Shown: piece after piece, positions 26,480 to 38,537 of the stretch | Layout: every line of letters starts with the position of its first letter | Position numbering within the stretch: position 1 is the first letter of the stretch | From: Goodfellowiella coeruleoviolacea | GTDB taxonomy: Bacteria > Actinomycetota > Actinomycetes > Mycobacteriales > Pseudonocardiaceae | Length of the DNA stretch: 64,000 bases | Assembly (NCBI RefSeq): GCF_024171785.1 | Contig: NZ_JAMTCK010000001.1 | Location: 744,134 to 808,133, forward strand | Reading direction: 5' to 3' | The notes under the pieces: generated by a model | Told to the model about the DNA's origin: nothing | What the model saw: the letters and a program-made list of their open reading frames with translations, nothing else | The model's database searches: none | Made by a program: the position numbers and the translations under genes

Positions 26480-28008
26480 CGTATCCAGGCTCCGGGGGTG
26501 GCGAGTGGTCGCCGCAGAACCCGCAGCAGTTTCCCCAGGGGCACCCGGGGCCCCACACCGGTCAGCAGCCGGCCCAGCCGGGCTGGCAGCAGGGCCAGGG
26601 TGGCGCGCCCGGCCAGCCGGGGTGGGGCGGGAACCCCCAGGCCGGCGGCCAGTTCGGCGGTGCCCAGCAGGGCCCTGGCGGCCAGTTCCCCGGCGGCCAG
26701 CAGCCGCCCACCGGCCAGTTCCCCACCGGCCAGTTCGGCGGTGGCCAGTTCGGCGGTGAGCAGCCCTACGGCTACCCGGCCGGCGACGGCCAGCCGCCGA
26801 AGAAGAAGCGCACCGGGCTGGTCATCACCTCGATCGTCGCGGTGCTGGCCCTGGCCGGCGGCACCGTGGCCACGGTGTGGGCGTTGCGCGGCTCGTCGGT
26901 GGCGGCCGGCGCGGAGACCCCCGAGGCCGCGGCCACCAACCTGGTCAACGCGCTGGGCAGCGGCGACATGATCGGCGTGGCGAACAGCCTCGCCCCGGCC
27001 GAGGCCAAGCTGAGCCAGGACTACCTGGAGACCGCGGTCAACGAGATGAAGCGGCTGGAGGTGCTCAAGCCGGACGCCGACCCGAACAAGATCACCGGTG
27101 CCCAGTTCAAGGTGGAGAACCTCAAGTTCGACCAGGGCGCCGAGGAGAAGGTCAACGACCACCTCGCCATCAGCAAGCTGACCGAGGGCAAGATCACCAT
27201 CACCACGGACGCCAAGAACAGCCCGCTCAGCGAGAAGGTGCTGGACGCCGTGGGTGAGGAGGCGACCGGCTCGGACACCGAGACCATCGACATCGCCGAG
27301 CGGGTCAAGGAGGCCGGCGAGCCGCTGCGCATCGCCAGCATCAAGGTCGACGACGAGTGGTACCCGAGCCTGTTCTACACGCTCGCCGACTACGGCCTGC
27401 GCTCGGAGAAGATGGACTGGCCCAAGGAGTCGATCCCGGCCCAGGGCGCCGGCTCCGCCCAGGACGCCGCCAAGCAGTTCGCCGAGGCGCTGTTGGACTC
27501 CGACTTCAGCAAGGCGATCGGGCTGCTGCCGCCCGACGAGATGGCCGTGCTGCACGACCTCGGCCCTGCGCTGCTCCAGGAGGCCGGCAGCCAGCGGCCG
27601 AGCGGCGTCAAGGTGACCTCGCTGGAGACCGACGCCAAGAGCGTGGCCGGCGGCACCCAGGTCACCATCAAGAAGCTGACCGTCGAGGCCGACGGCGAGC
27701 AGGTGGAGATCAACCGGGACGGCGACTGCTACGACCTGTCCGCCCAGGGCCAGTCCCAGCGGCTGTGCGCCGACCAGCTCACCGGCCTGCTCTCCGAGGA
27801 GGTCGGTGACGAGATCCCGGCCGCGGCCACCGACGCGATCGGCCGGCTGCTGGGCGGCCTGCTCAAGGACGGCATCGGCGTGGTCGCCACCGAGGTGGAC
27901 GGCAAGTGGTACGTCAGCCCGTTCCGCAGCGTGGCCGAGCTGTACCTGAGCCTGCTGCGCAGCCTGCAGCCGCAGGACATCGAGGAGCTGCTCAAGGCCG
28001 GCAGCTGA
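26476..28008 (+). CDS. membrane-anchored protein with two NTF2-like domains
   Basis: A 510-residue protein. Residues 1-110 are a disordered Gly/Gln/Pro-rich region with repeats such as GQFGGGQF and GQFPTG, a KKKR stop-transfer precedes a TM helix at about 116-138, and the outside part has two domains of about 160 residues each (about 150-300 and 315-505) beginning with ETPEAAATNLVNAL and GSAQDAAKQFAEALL. This pattern is seen in DUF4878/lumazine-binding-like proteins of actinobacteria. The second domain has two Cys (in DCYDL and RLCAD) likely to be disulfide-bonded. The function is unknown; it is coupled to the preceding membrane protein. Confidence 0.75.
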   Translation: MTYPGSGGGEWSPQNPQQFPQGHPGPHTGQQPAQPGWQQGQGGAPGQPGWGGNPQAGGQFGGAQQGPGGQFPGGQQPPTGQFPTGQFGGGQFGGEQPYGYPAGDGQPPKKKRTGLVITSIVAVLALAGGTVATVWALRGSSVAAGAETPEAAATNLVNALGSGDMIGVANSLAPAEAKLSQDYLETAVNEMKRLEVLKPDADPNKITGAQFKVENLKFDQGAEEKVNDHLAISKLTEGKITITTDAKNSPLSEKVLDAVGEEATGSDTETIDIAERVKEAGEPLRIASIKVDDEWYPSLFYTLADYGLRSEKMDWPKESIPAQGAGSAQDAAKQFAEALLDSDFSKAIGLLPPDEMAVLHDLGPALLQEAGSQRPSGVKVTSLETDAKSVAGGTQVTIKKLTVEADGEQVEINRDGDCYDLSAQGQSQRLCADQLTGLLSEEVGDEIPAAATDAIGRLLGGLLKDGIGVVATEVDGKWYVSPFRSVAELYLSLLRSLQPQDIEELLKAGS

Positions 28009-28031
28009 GCCGACCGGCCCGAACCCGCTCC

Positions 28032-28067
28032 ACGGCCCGCCGCACCCACCCCGGTGCGGCGGGCCGT
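28032..28067 (+). terminator. strong hairpin terminator
   Basis: Perfect 15-bp stem ACGGCCCGCCGCACC / GGTGCGGCGGGCCGT with a 6-nt loop, 23 bp after the stop codon, followed by CGCGTTTCCC. Confidence 0.75.
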
Positions 28068-28098
28068 CGCGTTTCCCGTGGCGCTTCTCCCGTGTTCC

Positions 28099-28104
28099 TA
28101 GACT
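28099..28104 (+). promoter_or_regulatory. -10 box TAGACT, leaderless kinase transcript
   Basis: TAGACT ends 8 nt before GTG 28113 and no Shine-Dalgarno sequence is present. Confidence 0.5.
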
Positions 28105-28112
28105 GTGCGGTC

Positions 28113-29645
28113 GTGGGCGGGGGCAACGAACGGTCGAGCTGGCCCGCGCGGGTGTGGCACTGGTTGGTTCTCGTCCCGAAAAGCCTGTTGTTCGTCCTGG
28201 TGACGGGGTCATCGCCAGCGCGAGCACCGCGGGGCCAGCCCTCCTGGCTGCCACCGAGCGCACTCGTGCTGGCGACCGCCGTGGCCACCTTCGGCGCCCT
28301 GCTGCCCGCGTTCAGCGCCTACCCGCCCTTCGCGCCGGACGCCACGGCCACGGTCGGTCTGGCCGGGCTCCTGGTGCTGGTCGGCTTGCTGCGCCCGTCA
28401 TGGGCGGTGCGCACGGTGGTGCTGGCGGCGGCCGTGGTGGTCGTCGTGTGGTCGCTGGTACCCACCCTCTCCCGCATCGACCACTTCCCCGAATCCGCCG
28501 GGCTCACCGCCGCCTCGGTGTGGTCGCTGTTCCCGGCCATGTCCCGCACCGGCCACACGGCCGCCTGGGTGTTCGCGGTGCTGGGCGGGGTGCCGGTGCT
28601 GCTCGCCTGGCGCAGTCCCCTGCTCGCCTGGCGGGTGGTCGCCGTGCTGGGGTTGACCACCCCGCTGATCGTGCCCCGCTTCCCGTGGGACGGGGTGCCA
28701 CCGTGGTCCCCCGGTCTGATCGCGACCGCGGTCGCGGTCGTCTTCCTGGTGTCGCTCCGGCACGGCTTGTCGGTTCAGGTGTGGGTGTGGCTGCTCAGCG
28801 TCGCCATCGTGCACGCGTGGGCCTACTGGCCGGTGCGCACCCCGGGCGAGCTGCTGGTCAGCGTGGTGATGTTGGCCGGCAACACCGTGCGACTGCGGCG
28901 CGTGGCCCTGGCCAGTCGTCGGGAGCAGGCCAGGATCAGCGCTGCGGAGGGCACCCGCCGGGCCGTGTTGGAGGAGCGCGCCCGCATCGCCAGGGAGCTG
29001 CACGACGTGGTCGCCCACCACATGACCGTGCTGGCGCTGCGCGCGGACTCCGCGCCCTACCGGCTGCCCGGGCTGTCCGCGCCGGTGCGCGCCGAGTTCG
29101 TCGAACTCAACGAGCTGGCCAGGGAAGGGCTCGGCGAGATGCGGCGGCTGCTCGGGGTGCTGCGCGCCGAGGGCGAGGCGGTGGACACCGCGCCCCAGCC
29201 CGGAGTGGCCCAGGTCGAGGAACTCGTCCACCGGCTGCGCGCCGCCGGCACGCCGATCACCACGGCCATCCACTTGGGACGGACGCCGCTGCCCACCGCC
29301 GTCGGCCTGACCACCTACCGGATCGTGCAGGAGGCGTTGAGCAACGCGGTCAAGCACGCGCCGGGCGCCACCGTCCACGTGGAACTGCGCGTGCACCGGG
29401 GCGAGCTGCTGATCAGGGTGCGCAACGGGCCCCCAACCCAGCCACCGGCCCCGGCCGCACCCGGCCAGGACCGGCCGGGGCACGGCCTGATCGGCATGCG
29501 GGAACGGGTCAGCATGCTCGGCGGCACGCTCGGCACCGGCGGCCCCACGCCCGAGGGCGGGTTCACCGTGCAGGCGAGCCTGCCCCTGGCCGTCCCGGCA
29601 CAATTCGACGCTGAGCCAGTCGACAGCGGCAGTGAAGGCGGGTAG
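28113..29645 (+). CDS. NarL-type (HisKA_3) sensor histidine kinase
   Basis: A 510-residue membrane kinase. The N-terminal 250 residues contain about eight hydrophobic helices with no large sensory domain, so it may sense the membrane itself, as DesK/LiaS-like kinases do. The dimerisation box ERARIARELHDVVAHH carries the phospho-accepting His297, and the ATPase domain shows EALSNAVKHA and GLIGMRERV. The start at GTG 28113 is set by the -10 box just upstream; the open frame continues farther 5' only as Arg/Pro-rich noise across the terminator. It overlaps the response regulator by 14 bp. The signal is unknown. Confidence 0.9.
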   Translation: MGGGNERSSWPARVWHWLVLVPKSLLFVLVTGSSPARAPRGQPSWLPPSALVLATAVATFGALLPAFSAYPPFAPDATATVGLAGLLVLVGLLRPSWAVRTVVLAAAVVVVVWSLVPTLSRIDHFPESAGLTAASVWSLFPAMSRTGHTAAWVFAVLGGVPVLLAWRSPLLAWRVVAVLGLTTPLIVPRFPWDGVPPWSPGLIATAVAVVFLVSLRHGLSVQVWVWLLSVAIVHAWAYWPVRTPGELLVSVVMLAGNTVRLRRVALASRREQARISAAEGTRRAVLEERARIARELHDVVAHHMTVLALRADSAPYRLPGLSAPVRAEFVELNELAREGLGEMRRLLGVLRAEGEAVDTAPQPGVAQVEELVHRLRAAGTPITTAIHLGRTPLPTAVGLTTYRIVQEALSNAVKHAPGATVHVELRVHRGELLIRVRNGPPTQPPAPAAPGQDRPGHGLIGMRERVSMLGGTLGTGGPTPEGGFTVQASLPLAVPAQFDAEPVDSGSEGG

Positions 29646-30315
29646 GGACATCAGCACCACCGTGTTGATCGTGGACGACCAGACCATGGTTCGGGAGAGC
29701 TTCCGCGCGGTGCTGGCCGCGCAACCCGACATCGAGGTGGTCGGTGAGGCCAGCACCGGGGCGGAGGCGGTCGAGGCGGCCGGTCGGCTGCGGCCCGACG
29801 TCGTGTTGATGGACGTGCGCATGCCGGTGCTGGACGGGTTGACGGCCACCCAGCGGATCCTGACCGCGGCCACGGGGAACCACGCGCCCCGGGTGCTCGT
29901 GCTGACCACCTTCGACCTGGACGACTACGTGTACCGGGCGCTGCGCGCGGGCGCCAGCGGGTTCCTGCTCAAGGACTCGCCCCTGGCCGACCTGGTCAAC
30001 GCGGTGCGCCTGGTGGCCGCGGGCAACGCGCTGTTCGCGCCGTCGGTGACCCGCCGGCTGATCGCCGAGTTCGCCGACCGGCTGCCCCACCGCCCCGACC
30101 ACCACGGGCTGGCCCAGCTCACGCCGCGGGAGCGCGAGGTGCTGCGGCTGGTGGCCAGGGGCCTGTCCAACGCGGAGATCGCCGCGGTGCTGGTGATCGC
30201 CGAGCAGACCGCCAAGACCCACGTCAGCCGGGTGCTCACCAAGCTGGGGCTGCGCGACCGCGCCCAGGCCGTGGTGCTCGCCTACGAGGCCGGGCTGGTC
30301 GTGCCCGGCGAGTAG
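29632..30315 (+). CDS. NarL/FixJ-family response regulator
   Basis: A 227-residue regulator: receiver domain with Asp61 (in VVLMDVRMP) and Lys in FLLKDSP, and a LuxR-type helix-turn-helix with LTPREREVLRLVARGLSNAEIA near residues 165-215. It starts at GTG 29632 within the kinase gene end; a later GTG at 29662 is also possible, giving MLIVDDQ. The pair is followed by a 12-bp hairpin, so it is probably a two-gene unit. Target genes are not evident; the next gene is a membrane glycosyltransferase. Confidence 0.92.
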   Translation: MKAGRDISTTVLIVDDQTMVRESFRAVLAAQPDIEVVGEASTGAEAVEAAGRLRPDVVLMDVRMPVLDGLTATQRILTAATGNHAPRVLVLTTFDLDDYVYRALRAGASGFLLKDSPLADLVNAVRLVAAGNALFAPSVTRRLIAEFADRLPHRPDHHGLAQLTPREREVLRLVARGLSNAEIAAVLVIAEQTAKTHVSRVLTKLGLRDRAQAVVLAYEAGLVVPGE

Positions 30316-30330
30316 CCCGGCCGCGTAGTA

Positions 30331-30364
30331 CCCGGGTAGCACGGCGGCGTGGGTGCTACCCGGG
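30331..30364 (+). terminator. hairpin after the two-component pair
   Basis: Perfect 12-bp inverted repeat CCCGGGTAGCAC / GTGCTACCCGGG with a 10-nt loop. Confidence 0.65.
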
Positions 30365-30488
30365 GAGCAGGTGAAGACACCACCTCGGCACGACGTGGTC
30401 GGACCCGGGAATTCCTAGCGTCATCGCGTGTCCACACCGGACACCTCCGGAGTTGGTTTCCGCTGATGAGCGCGAGGAACGCAGACCC

Positions 30489-31763
30489 ATGCCGTGGTTG
30501 TCACCGACCTTGTCCCGCCCGGCCACCCGCCAGGGGCCGCCGGCCGCGCTCCGGCCGCCCGGTGCTGTGCTGGCGCTGGCCGCGGGGGTCGCGGTGCTGG
30601 CGCTGGTGTACTGGGTCGGCGGCGTGGCCGTGGGCACGGACAGTTCCGTCTACCGGGCCGGCGCGCTGGCGATGTGGCGGGGCGAGCCGCTGTACGGGCC
30701 GCTGCCCGAGGCGACCGGCGGGCTGCTGTTCACCTACCCGCCGGTGGCGGCCCTGCTGTTCGGTCCGTTCGCGGTGCTGCCCGGTCCGCTGGTGTGGGGG
30801 CTGCTCGGCGTGTTCTCGCTGCTGGCGCTGGGCACCGTCGTCCGGGTGGCGCTGGGTCCGGCCGGCCACCGGCTGCGCTGGTGGGGGTGGGCAGTGGTGG
30901 TCGGCGCCGGGCTGGCCGCCGAGCCGGTGTGGCGCACGCTGGGTTTCGGGCAGGTCAACCTGGTGCTGCTGGCCCTGGTCGTGGTGGATGTGCTGGTCCT
31001 GCGGGGCAGTCGGGGCGCCGGGCTGCTGACCGGGCTGGCCGCCGCGGTCAAGCTCACCCCGCTGGTCTTCGTCGGGCACCTGTGGTTGACCGGGCGACGC
31101 GCGGACGCCGGCCGGGCCCTGGCCGCCTTCGGCCTGTGCCACGCGGTGGGCGGGGTGCTGCTGCCGGGGGATTCGCTGCGGTACTGGACGGTGGTGGTGC
31201 TCGACCCGAGCCGGCCGGGCGACAACGCGTACTGGGGCAACCAGTCGCTCAACGGGCTGGTGCACCGGTTGGCCGGCGGGGCGGACTGGGCGCTGGTGCT
31301 GTCCGGGGCGCTGGGTGTGGGGGTGCTGGCCGTGGGCGCGCTGGTGGTGTCCGGGCGGTGGCGGGCGGCGGCGCCGCTGGATCCGCTGGCCGCGCTGCTG
31401 GTCACCGCGGGCTGCGGCCTGCTGGTCAGCCCGGTCTCCTGGACCCACCACTGGGTGTGGGTGGTGCCGCTCGGGTGTTGGCTGGCCCGCCCACTGCTGG
31501 CCCGCCCACTGCTGGCCGCGGCTCCGGTGGCGCGGCGCTGGCCGCCGGTGCTGGCGCTGGCCGCGCTGGGCGTGGTGTTCACCGGCTGGTGCTGGTGGCT
31601 GGTGCCGGGTGGCGGCCACGCCGAGCTGGCCTGGACCCCGCTTGAGTCGGTGGTCGGCAACTCCTACGCGCTGGCCGGGCTGGTCGGGCTGGCCGCCGTG
31701 CTGTCGCTGGTCCGGCGCGGCCGGGCGGCGGACCGGCGGTGCGAGGTGGCCGCGGCGCGCTGA
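30489..31763 (+). CDS. GT87-family membrane mannosyltransferase
   Basis: A 424-residue integral membrane protein with about ten helices, of the glycosyltransferase family 87 (DUF2029; PimE-like alpha-mannosyltransferases using polyprenyl-phosphate-mannose). Supporting features: a first-loop acidic residue in VGTDSSVYRAGA, the segment GEPLYGPLPEATGGLLFTYPPVAA (beginning GEPLYG), AAVKLTPLVFVG, GNQSLNG and SWTHHWVW. These enzymes add mannose to phosphatidylinositol mannosides, lipoarabinomannan or cell-wall glycans on the outer membrane face. The ATG at 30489 has GAGGAA about 12 nt upstream. No partner genes are near, so the acceptor is unknown. Confidence 0.88.
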   Translation: MPWLSPTLSRPATRQGPPAALRPPGAVLALAAGVAVLALVYWVGGVAVGTDSSVYRAGALAMWRGEPLYGPLPEATGGLLFTYPPVAALLFGPFAVLPGPLVWGLLGVFSLLALGTVVRVALGPAGHRLRWWGWAVVVGAGLAAEPVWRTLGFGQVNLVLLALVVVDVLVLRGSRGAGLLTGLAAAVKLTPLVFVGHLWLTGRRADAGRALAAFGLCHAVGGVLLPGDSLRYWTVVVLDPSRPGDNAYWGNQSLNGLVHRLAGGADWALVLSGALGVGVLAVGALVVSGRWRAAAPLDPLAALLVTAGCGLLVSPVSWTHHWVWVVPLGCWLARPLLARPLLAAAPVARRWPPVLALAALGVVFTGWCWWLVPGGGHAELAWTPLESVVGNSYALAGLVGLAAVLSLVRRGRAADRRCEVAAAR

Positions 31764-31878
31764 GTCACGGCCCGTTCCGGAGCCGGTGTGCTCGCCGGGC
31801 ACGGGTGTCCGGTGACCGGCCACAGCCAGCTCCTCCCAGATGCTGGTCGATCCTTCTCATGATGTGATCCAAGGTCGC

Positions 31879-31908
31879 TTGAACCCATATATAGGACACG
31901 CGTACTGT
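31879..31908 (+). promoter_or_regulatory. acnA promoter with AcnR-type operator
   Basis: TTGAAC (31879-31884), an 18-nt spacer and TACTGT (31903-31908). Over the spacer and -10 lies TAGGACACGCGTACTG (31892-31907), which fits the AcnR operator described in Corynebacterium glutamicum (CAGNACNNNCGTACTG) at all but the first fixed position. Binding would block the -10 box. AcnR is encoded at 41428. Confidence 0.65.
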
Positions 31909-32072
31909 TTAGGGCAGAGGGCCCTGTCTGCGCACCGGGCGCGAGTGCGCGAGACTCGGCCAGTGGGGTTGCCACGCGGCCCTTCCCGAACCGAACTGAC
32001 TGACTTGCGCGGATCGGCTGGTGAGAGCCAGCCGAGAGCCAGGGACGACGCCGTCGCTACATGGAGTTGGAC

Positions 32073-34892
<2,820 letters not shown>

Positions 34893-34913
34893 GCCCGCGC
34901 GGGTGAGCACAAC

Positions 34914-34976
34914 GGGCCCCGCCCCGGCGGGGCCCGAAAACACAACGGGCCGTCCGGTCACGGACGGCCCGTTGTG
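34914..34976. terminator. double hairpin terminator
   Basis: First stem GGGCCCCGCC / GGCGGGGCCC (34914-34935). Second: CACAACGGGCCGTCCG pairs perfectly with its complement (34941-34956 with 34961-34976, 16 bp, 4-nt loop). CACAACGGGCC also occurs just before the first stem, so the element contains a small duplication. It lies between convergent acnA and the peptidase gene. Confidence 0.8.
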
Positions 34977-34979
34977 CTG

Positions 34980-36614
34980 TCACCCGGTGACCGACTCGAA
35001 CGGCTGTCGGTCGGGTTGGCAGACCAGTCCCTCGGCCGGCACGACCAGGTCGGTGAGGTAGCGGGCGGCAGCCTGGTCGACGCACTGGCTGTCGCCGAGG
35101 ATGGTGTGGCCGAAGGCGTCCACGCTGACCAGCCGGGCCGAGCCCAGTTCGGCAACCATGCGGCGGGCGAAGTCGTAGCGGGTGGCCGGGTCGTAGTAGT
35201 TGCCGATGACCAGCACGGGGGTGGCGGTCGGCCGGTTCCACGGTCCCCGGTAGCGGTCGGGGTGGGCGACCGGCCAGCTCCCGCAGGGCAGCGGGTCGAA
35301 CGCCTGGCCGCGGCCGAAGGTCGGTGACTCGCGCTCCCACCGGTCGGCCAGCGCGGGGAACAGCTCCGGCACCCGGGGGAACGGCTTGTCCAGGCAGTTC
35401 ACCCCGAAGTAGGAGTCGTCACCGGTGTAGGGCGCGTCGCCGCCGGCCAGCGGCAGCTGGTCGCGCAGGCCACCGGGCACGGCCGTGGTGAACAGGCTGG
35501 CCGCGTGCGGGGCCACCGCCATGCTGGTGGCGGTGCCGGGGAAGATCACCAGGTAGAGGTCGAGCAGGGCGCCGGCCAGCTGGAGGAAGGACTCCGGCGA
35601 GTACAGGTTGCCGCCCACCTGCTCGGTGAAGGTGGCGAAGCTGATCTGGCTGCCGTCGGGCAGGGTGACCGGCCCGCGCCGCAGCCGGTCCCGGATCTGG
35701 TCGAACCGCTGTCGCGGGCTGCCCTCGCTGAACGCACAGGCCGGGCCGGCCTGGGCGCACCGGGTGAGGAAGCCGTCCAGGGCGATCTCGAAGCCCTGCG
35801 CCCGCTGCCGGTCGTAGGTCACGCCGTCGCTGGTGCGCAGTGCCGGGTCGACGCTGCCGTCCAGCACGAGCGCCCTGGTGCGCTCCGGGTAGAGGTTGGC
35901 GTAGGTGGCGCCGATCAGCGTGCCGTAGGAGAAGCCGAGGAAGGACAGCCGCTCGTCGCCCACGGCCTGGCGGATCAGGTCGAGGTCGCGGGCCACGTCG
36001 TGGGTGGTCATGTGCGCGATCAGCGCTCCGGCGTTGGCGGCGCACGCCGCGGTGTACTCCCGGCTGGCCGCGACCGTGCCGGTGATCTCCGGCCAGCTCA
36101 GCGGGGCGGTCAGCATCCGGTCGAGCACGGCGTCGGCCTGCTCGGCCGTGGTGAAGCAGCGCAGTGGCGCGCTGCGCGCCACCCCGCGCGGGTCGAAGCC
36201 GACCAGGTCGAACCGGGCCAGCACCTCCGGCCGCAGCACCCCCTCGGCCGAGATGGGCGTGCGCAGGCCGCTGCCGCCCGGCCCACCCGGGTTCAGCACC
36301 AGCGACCCGATGCGGTGCGCCGGGTCGTCGGCGGCGCGGCGCATCAGGGCCAGCCCGATCGTGCCCTGCCCCGGGTCGTCGTGGTCCACCGGCACCGGCA
36401 GCGTGGCGCAGCTCAGCCGGGCGCGCTGCTCGTCGGGAACGCCGGTGAGCACGTCCTCGGGACAGCGCGTCCAGGTCAGCGGCTCGGCGGCCGCCGGGGT
36501 GGCCGGGCCGTGCTGGGCGGATGCCGCGCTGGCGGGGTGGCCGGTCAGGCCGGTTCCGGCGGTCAGCGCGGTGGCCAGCAGCACCGCCATCATCCTCGTC
36601 GCCCTAATTGTCAC
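34980..36614 (-). CDS. secreted tripeptidyl aminopeptidase (S33, alpha/beta hydrolase)
   Basis: A 544-residue exported serine peptidase of the Streptomyces SlpD/TAP type, which removes tripeptides from peptide N-termini. After a signal peptide (about residues 1-38, ending ASAASA) come the oxyanion segment NPGGPGGSG, the nucleophile Ser229 in GFSYGT, and the catalytic Asp and His in the C-terminal TAP-like domain (VDAFGHTILGD). Cysteines in the C-terminal part (VNCLD, LPCGS, SQCVD) suit an exported protein. The GTG at 36614 follows TACTTT closely; an ATG at 36590 with a GAGG is an alternative. It converges with acnA across the double hairpin. Confidence 0.88.
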   Translation of the reverse strand: MTIRATRMMAVLLATALTAGTGLTGHPASAASAQHGPATPAAAEPLTWTRCPEDVLTGVPDEQRARLSCATLPVPVDHDDPGQGTIGLALMRRAADDPAHRIGSLVLNPGGPGGSGLRTPISAEGVLRPEVLARFDLVGFDPRGVARSAPLRCFTTAEQADAVLDRMLTAPLSWPEITGTVAASREYTAACAANAGALIAHMTTHDVARDLDLIRQAVGDERLSFLGFSYGTLIGATYANLYPERTRALVLDGSVDPALRTSDGVTYDRQRAQGFEIALDGFLTRCAQAGPACAFSEGSPRQRFDQIRDRLRRGPVTLPDGSQISFATFTEQVGGNLYSPESFLQLAGALLDLYLVIFPGTATSMAVAPHAASLFTTAVPGGLRDQLPLAGGDAPYTGDDSYFGVNCLDKPFPRVPELFPALADRWERESPTFGRGQAFDPLPCGSWPVAHPDRYRGPWNRPTATPVLVIGNYYDPATRYDFARRMVAELGSARLVSVDAFGHTILGDSQCVDQAAARYLTDLVVPAEGLVCQPDRQPFESVTG

Positions 36615-36681
36615 GTAAAGTAGATTGTCAGCCGCGCAGCGTGTCCGCATCCGCCAGGGCGACGCTTTCCCGCCCAGCGAT

Positions 36682-36752
36682 CAGCCGACCAGGCTCAACC
36701 GACCAGCGCTCAACCGACCAGCGCTCAGCCGACCAGGCTCAGCCACCAGAGC
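36682..36752. repeat. 14-15-bp tandem repeat upstream of egtD stop
   Basis: Units CAGCCGACCAGGCT / CAACCGACCAGCGCT repeat about five times with small changes. The unit is related to that at 17980-18063 and shares GGCGCTCAGCCG-like sequence with the coding repeat at 4866-5021. Confidence 0.8.
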
Positions 36753-36769
36753 CGCCCAGCCAGCCGCCC

Positions 36770-37750
36770 TCAACCGCCGGCCCGGGCCAGGGACACGCCG
36801 AACCGCCGCTGGTCATCGGTCCACCAGTGGCGCAGCCCGAACCCGGCCTCGGCGAGTTCGGCGGCCACCCGCTCCCGGCGGAACTTCGCCGAGATCTCGG
36901 TGCGCAGCTCCTCCCCCTGGTCGAAGGACACCACCAGGTCGAGGTCGGGCACCTGGACCGTCATGTCCCGCTCGGCGCGCAACCGCATCTCGATCCACTC
37001 CCGCTCGGCGTCCCACAGCGCGACGTGCTGGAACGCGGACACCTCGAAGGTGGCGCCCAGTTCCCGGTTGAGCACCCGGAGCACGTTGCGGTTGAACTCG
37101 GCGGTGACGCCCCGGGCGTCGTCGTAGGCGCGCACCAGCACGCCCGGGTCCTTGACCAGGTCGGTGCCCAGCAGCAGCCACTCGCCGGGCGCGAGCACGT
37201 CCCGGACCGAGCGCAGGAACTTGATCCGCTCGTCGGGCAGCAGGTTGCCGATGGTGCCGCCCAGGAAGGCCACCATCCGGGTGCCCTCGCCGGGCAGCAC
37301 CCCGAGGTGCTCGGTGAAGTCGCCCACCACCCCGTGCACGGCCAGGCCCGGGTAGTCGGCGGTGATGGCGGCGGCCGAGGCGGTCAGCGCCGAGGCGGAC
37401 ACGTCCAGGGGGACGAACCAGCGCAGCGTGCCCTCGGCGCGCAGCGCGTCCAGCAGCAGCCTGGTCTTGGCCGAGGAGCCGGAACCCAGCTCCACCAGGG
37501 TGTGCGCGCCGGTCCGGGCCGCGATCACCCCCGCCGCGGCGGCCAGCACCGAGCGCTCCGCCCTGGTCGGGTAGTACTCGGGCAGCTCGGTGATCTGGTC
37601 GAACAGCTCACTGCCCCGGGTGTCGTAGAACCACTTGGGCGGCAACCACTTCGGCCGACTGGTGAGTCCGGTGTGGACGTCGGCGCGCAGCAGCGCGGCC
37701 ACCTGGTCGGCGCGCTGCCGGATCTCGATCACGGGTTCTGGTGTGCTCAT
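36770..37750 (-). CDS. egtD: L-histidine N-alpha-methyltransferase
   Basis: A 326-residue SAM-dependent enzyme that trimethylates histidine to hercynine, the first step of ergothioneine synthesis. The SAM motif [10 protein letters not shown] is at 87-96, and the segments [25 protein letters not shown] and [11 protein letters not shown] are characteristic of EgtD. Its ATG overlaps the TGA of egtC (ATGA), so it is the last gene of the leftward egtA-B-C-D operon. The length matches mycobacterial EgtD (321 residues). egtE, which encodes the final C-S lyase, is not present in the window. Confidence 0.96.
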   Translation of the reverse strand: MSTPEPVIEIRQRADQVAALLRADVHTGLTSRPKWLPPKWFYDTRGSELFDQITELPEYYPTRAERSVLAAAAGVIAARTGAHTLVELGSGSSAKTRLLLDALRAEGTLRWFVPLDVSASALTASAAAITADYPGLAVHGVVGDFTEHLGVLPGEGTRMVAFLGGTIGNLLPDERIKFLRSVRDVLAPGEWLLLGTDLVKDPGVLVRAYDDARGVTAEFNRNVLRVLNRELGATFEVSAFQHVALWDAEREWIEMRLRAERDMTVQVPDLDLVVSFDQGEELRTEISAKFRRERVAAELAEAGFGLRHWWTDDQRRFGVSLARAGG

Positions 37751-38535
37751 CCGGTCCTCCGCTGGGTGTGGTCGACGCCGATCGGCACGATGTCCACAGT
37801 GGCTGCGCCGGTGGCCGTGCCCGCCCTGGCCACCACCAGGTGCCCCTCGGCGACGGCCCGCCAGCCGGGGTCGTCGTCCCACGGCTCGGAGGCGACCACC
37901 ACCGCCTCCGGGGTGCGCAGCACGGACAGGGCGTGCGTCCACGCGGTGGCGGCCAGCACGTGCCCGTCGGTGAGCATCAGGTTCAGCCGGGAGTTCGGGG
38001 CGTCCTCGGCCACCCGCTCCACCAGCCAGGCCAGCACCTGTCCGGGTGGGTCGCCCCGGCGCAGCCGGTGCCGCGCCAGCGCCCACAGCAGGGCCGAGTC
38101 GGTGGGCGCGTCCAGGCTCAGCAGCTCGGTGACGGGCAGGGTGGCGGCCAGCCCGGCCAGCGAGTCGGGCCAGCCGGCCACCACCCCGTTGTGGCTGAAC
38201 AGCCACGGGCCGTCGGTGAACGGCGCGCACGCGGTCTCCACCACGGGCATGCCGATCGTGCCGGAGCGCACCGCGGCCAGCACCGCGCCGGAGGAGATCA
38301 CCCGCGCCAGCCGGGGCAGGTCGGCGTCGGCCCAGATCGGCACGGTCCGCCGGTACCGGGCCGGTTCCGGCTGGCCAGGCGCGTACCAGCCGACGCCGAA
38401 GCCGTCGGCGTTGATGGTGCCGCCGCCGCGCATGTCCGCGGGCGCCCAGGACTGGCGTTCCAGTGAGTGCGGGTGGTTCAGCAGCAGGTCGGCCAGGGGC
38501 ACGGGCGGGCCCAGGTAACCGAGGTGGCGGCACAC
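37747..38535 (-). CDS. egtC: gamma-glutamyl hercynylcysteine sulfoxide hydrolase
   Basis: A 262-residue class II glutamine amidotransferase-like enzyme that removes glutamate from gamma-glutamyl-hercynylcysteine sulfoxide. The GTG start places the N-terminal nucleophile as Cys2 in MCRHLGYLG, a hallmark of the family. Further active-site segments are [11 protein letters not shown] and FSHNGVV. The start lies 2 bp after the egtB stop and the gene ends overlapping egtD, indicating tight translational coupling. Confidence 0.95.
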   Translation of the reverse strand: MCRHLGYLGPPVPLADLLLNHPHSLERQSWAPADMRGGGTINADGFGVGWYAPGQPEPARYRRTVPIWADADLPRLARVISSGAVLAAVRSGTIGMPVVETACAPFTDGPWLFSHNGVVAGWPDSLAGLAATLPVTELLSLDAPTDSALLWALARHRLRRGDPPGQVLAWLVERVAEDAPNSRLNLMLTDGHVLAATAWTHALSVLRTPEAVVVASEPWDDDPGWRAVAEGHLVVARAGTATGAATVDIVPIGVDHTQRRTG

Positions 38536-38537
38536 GG

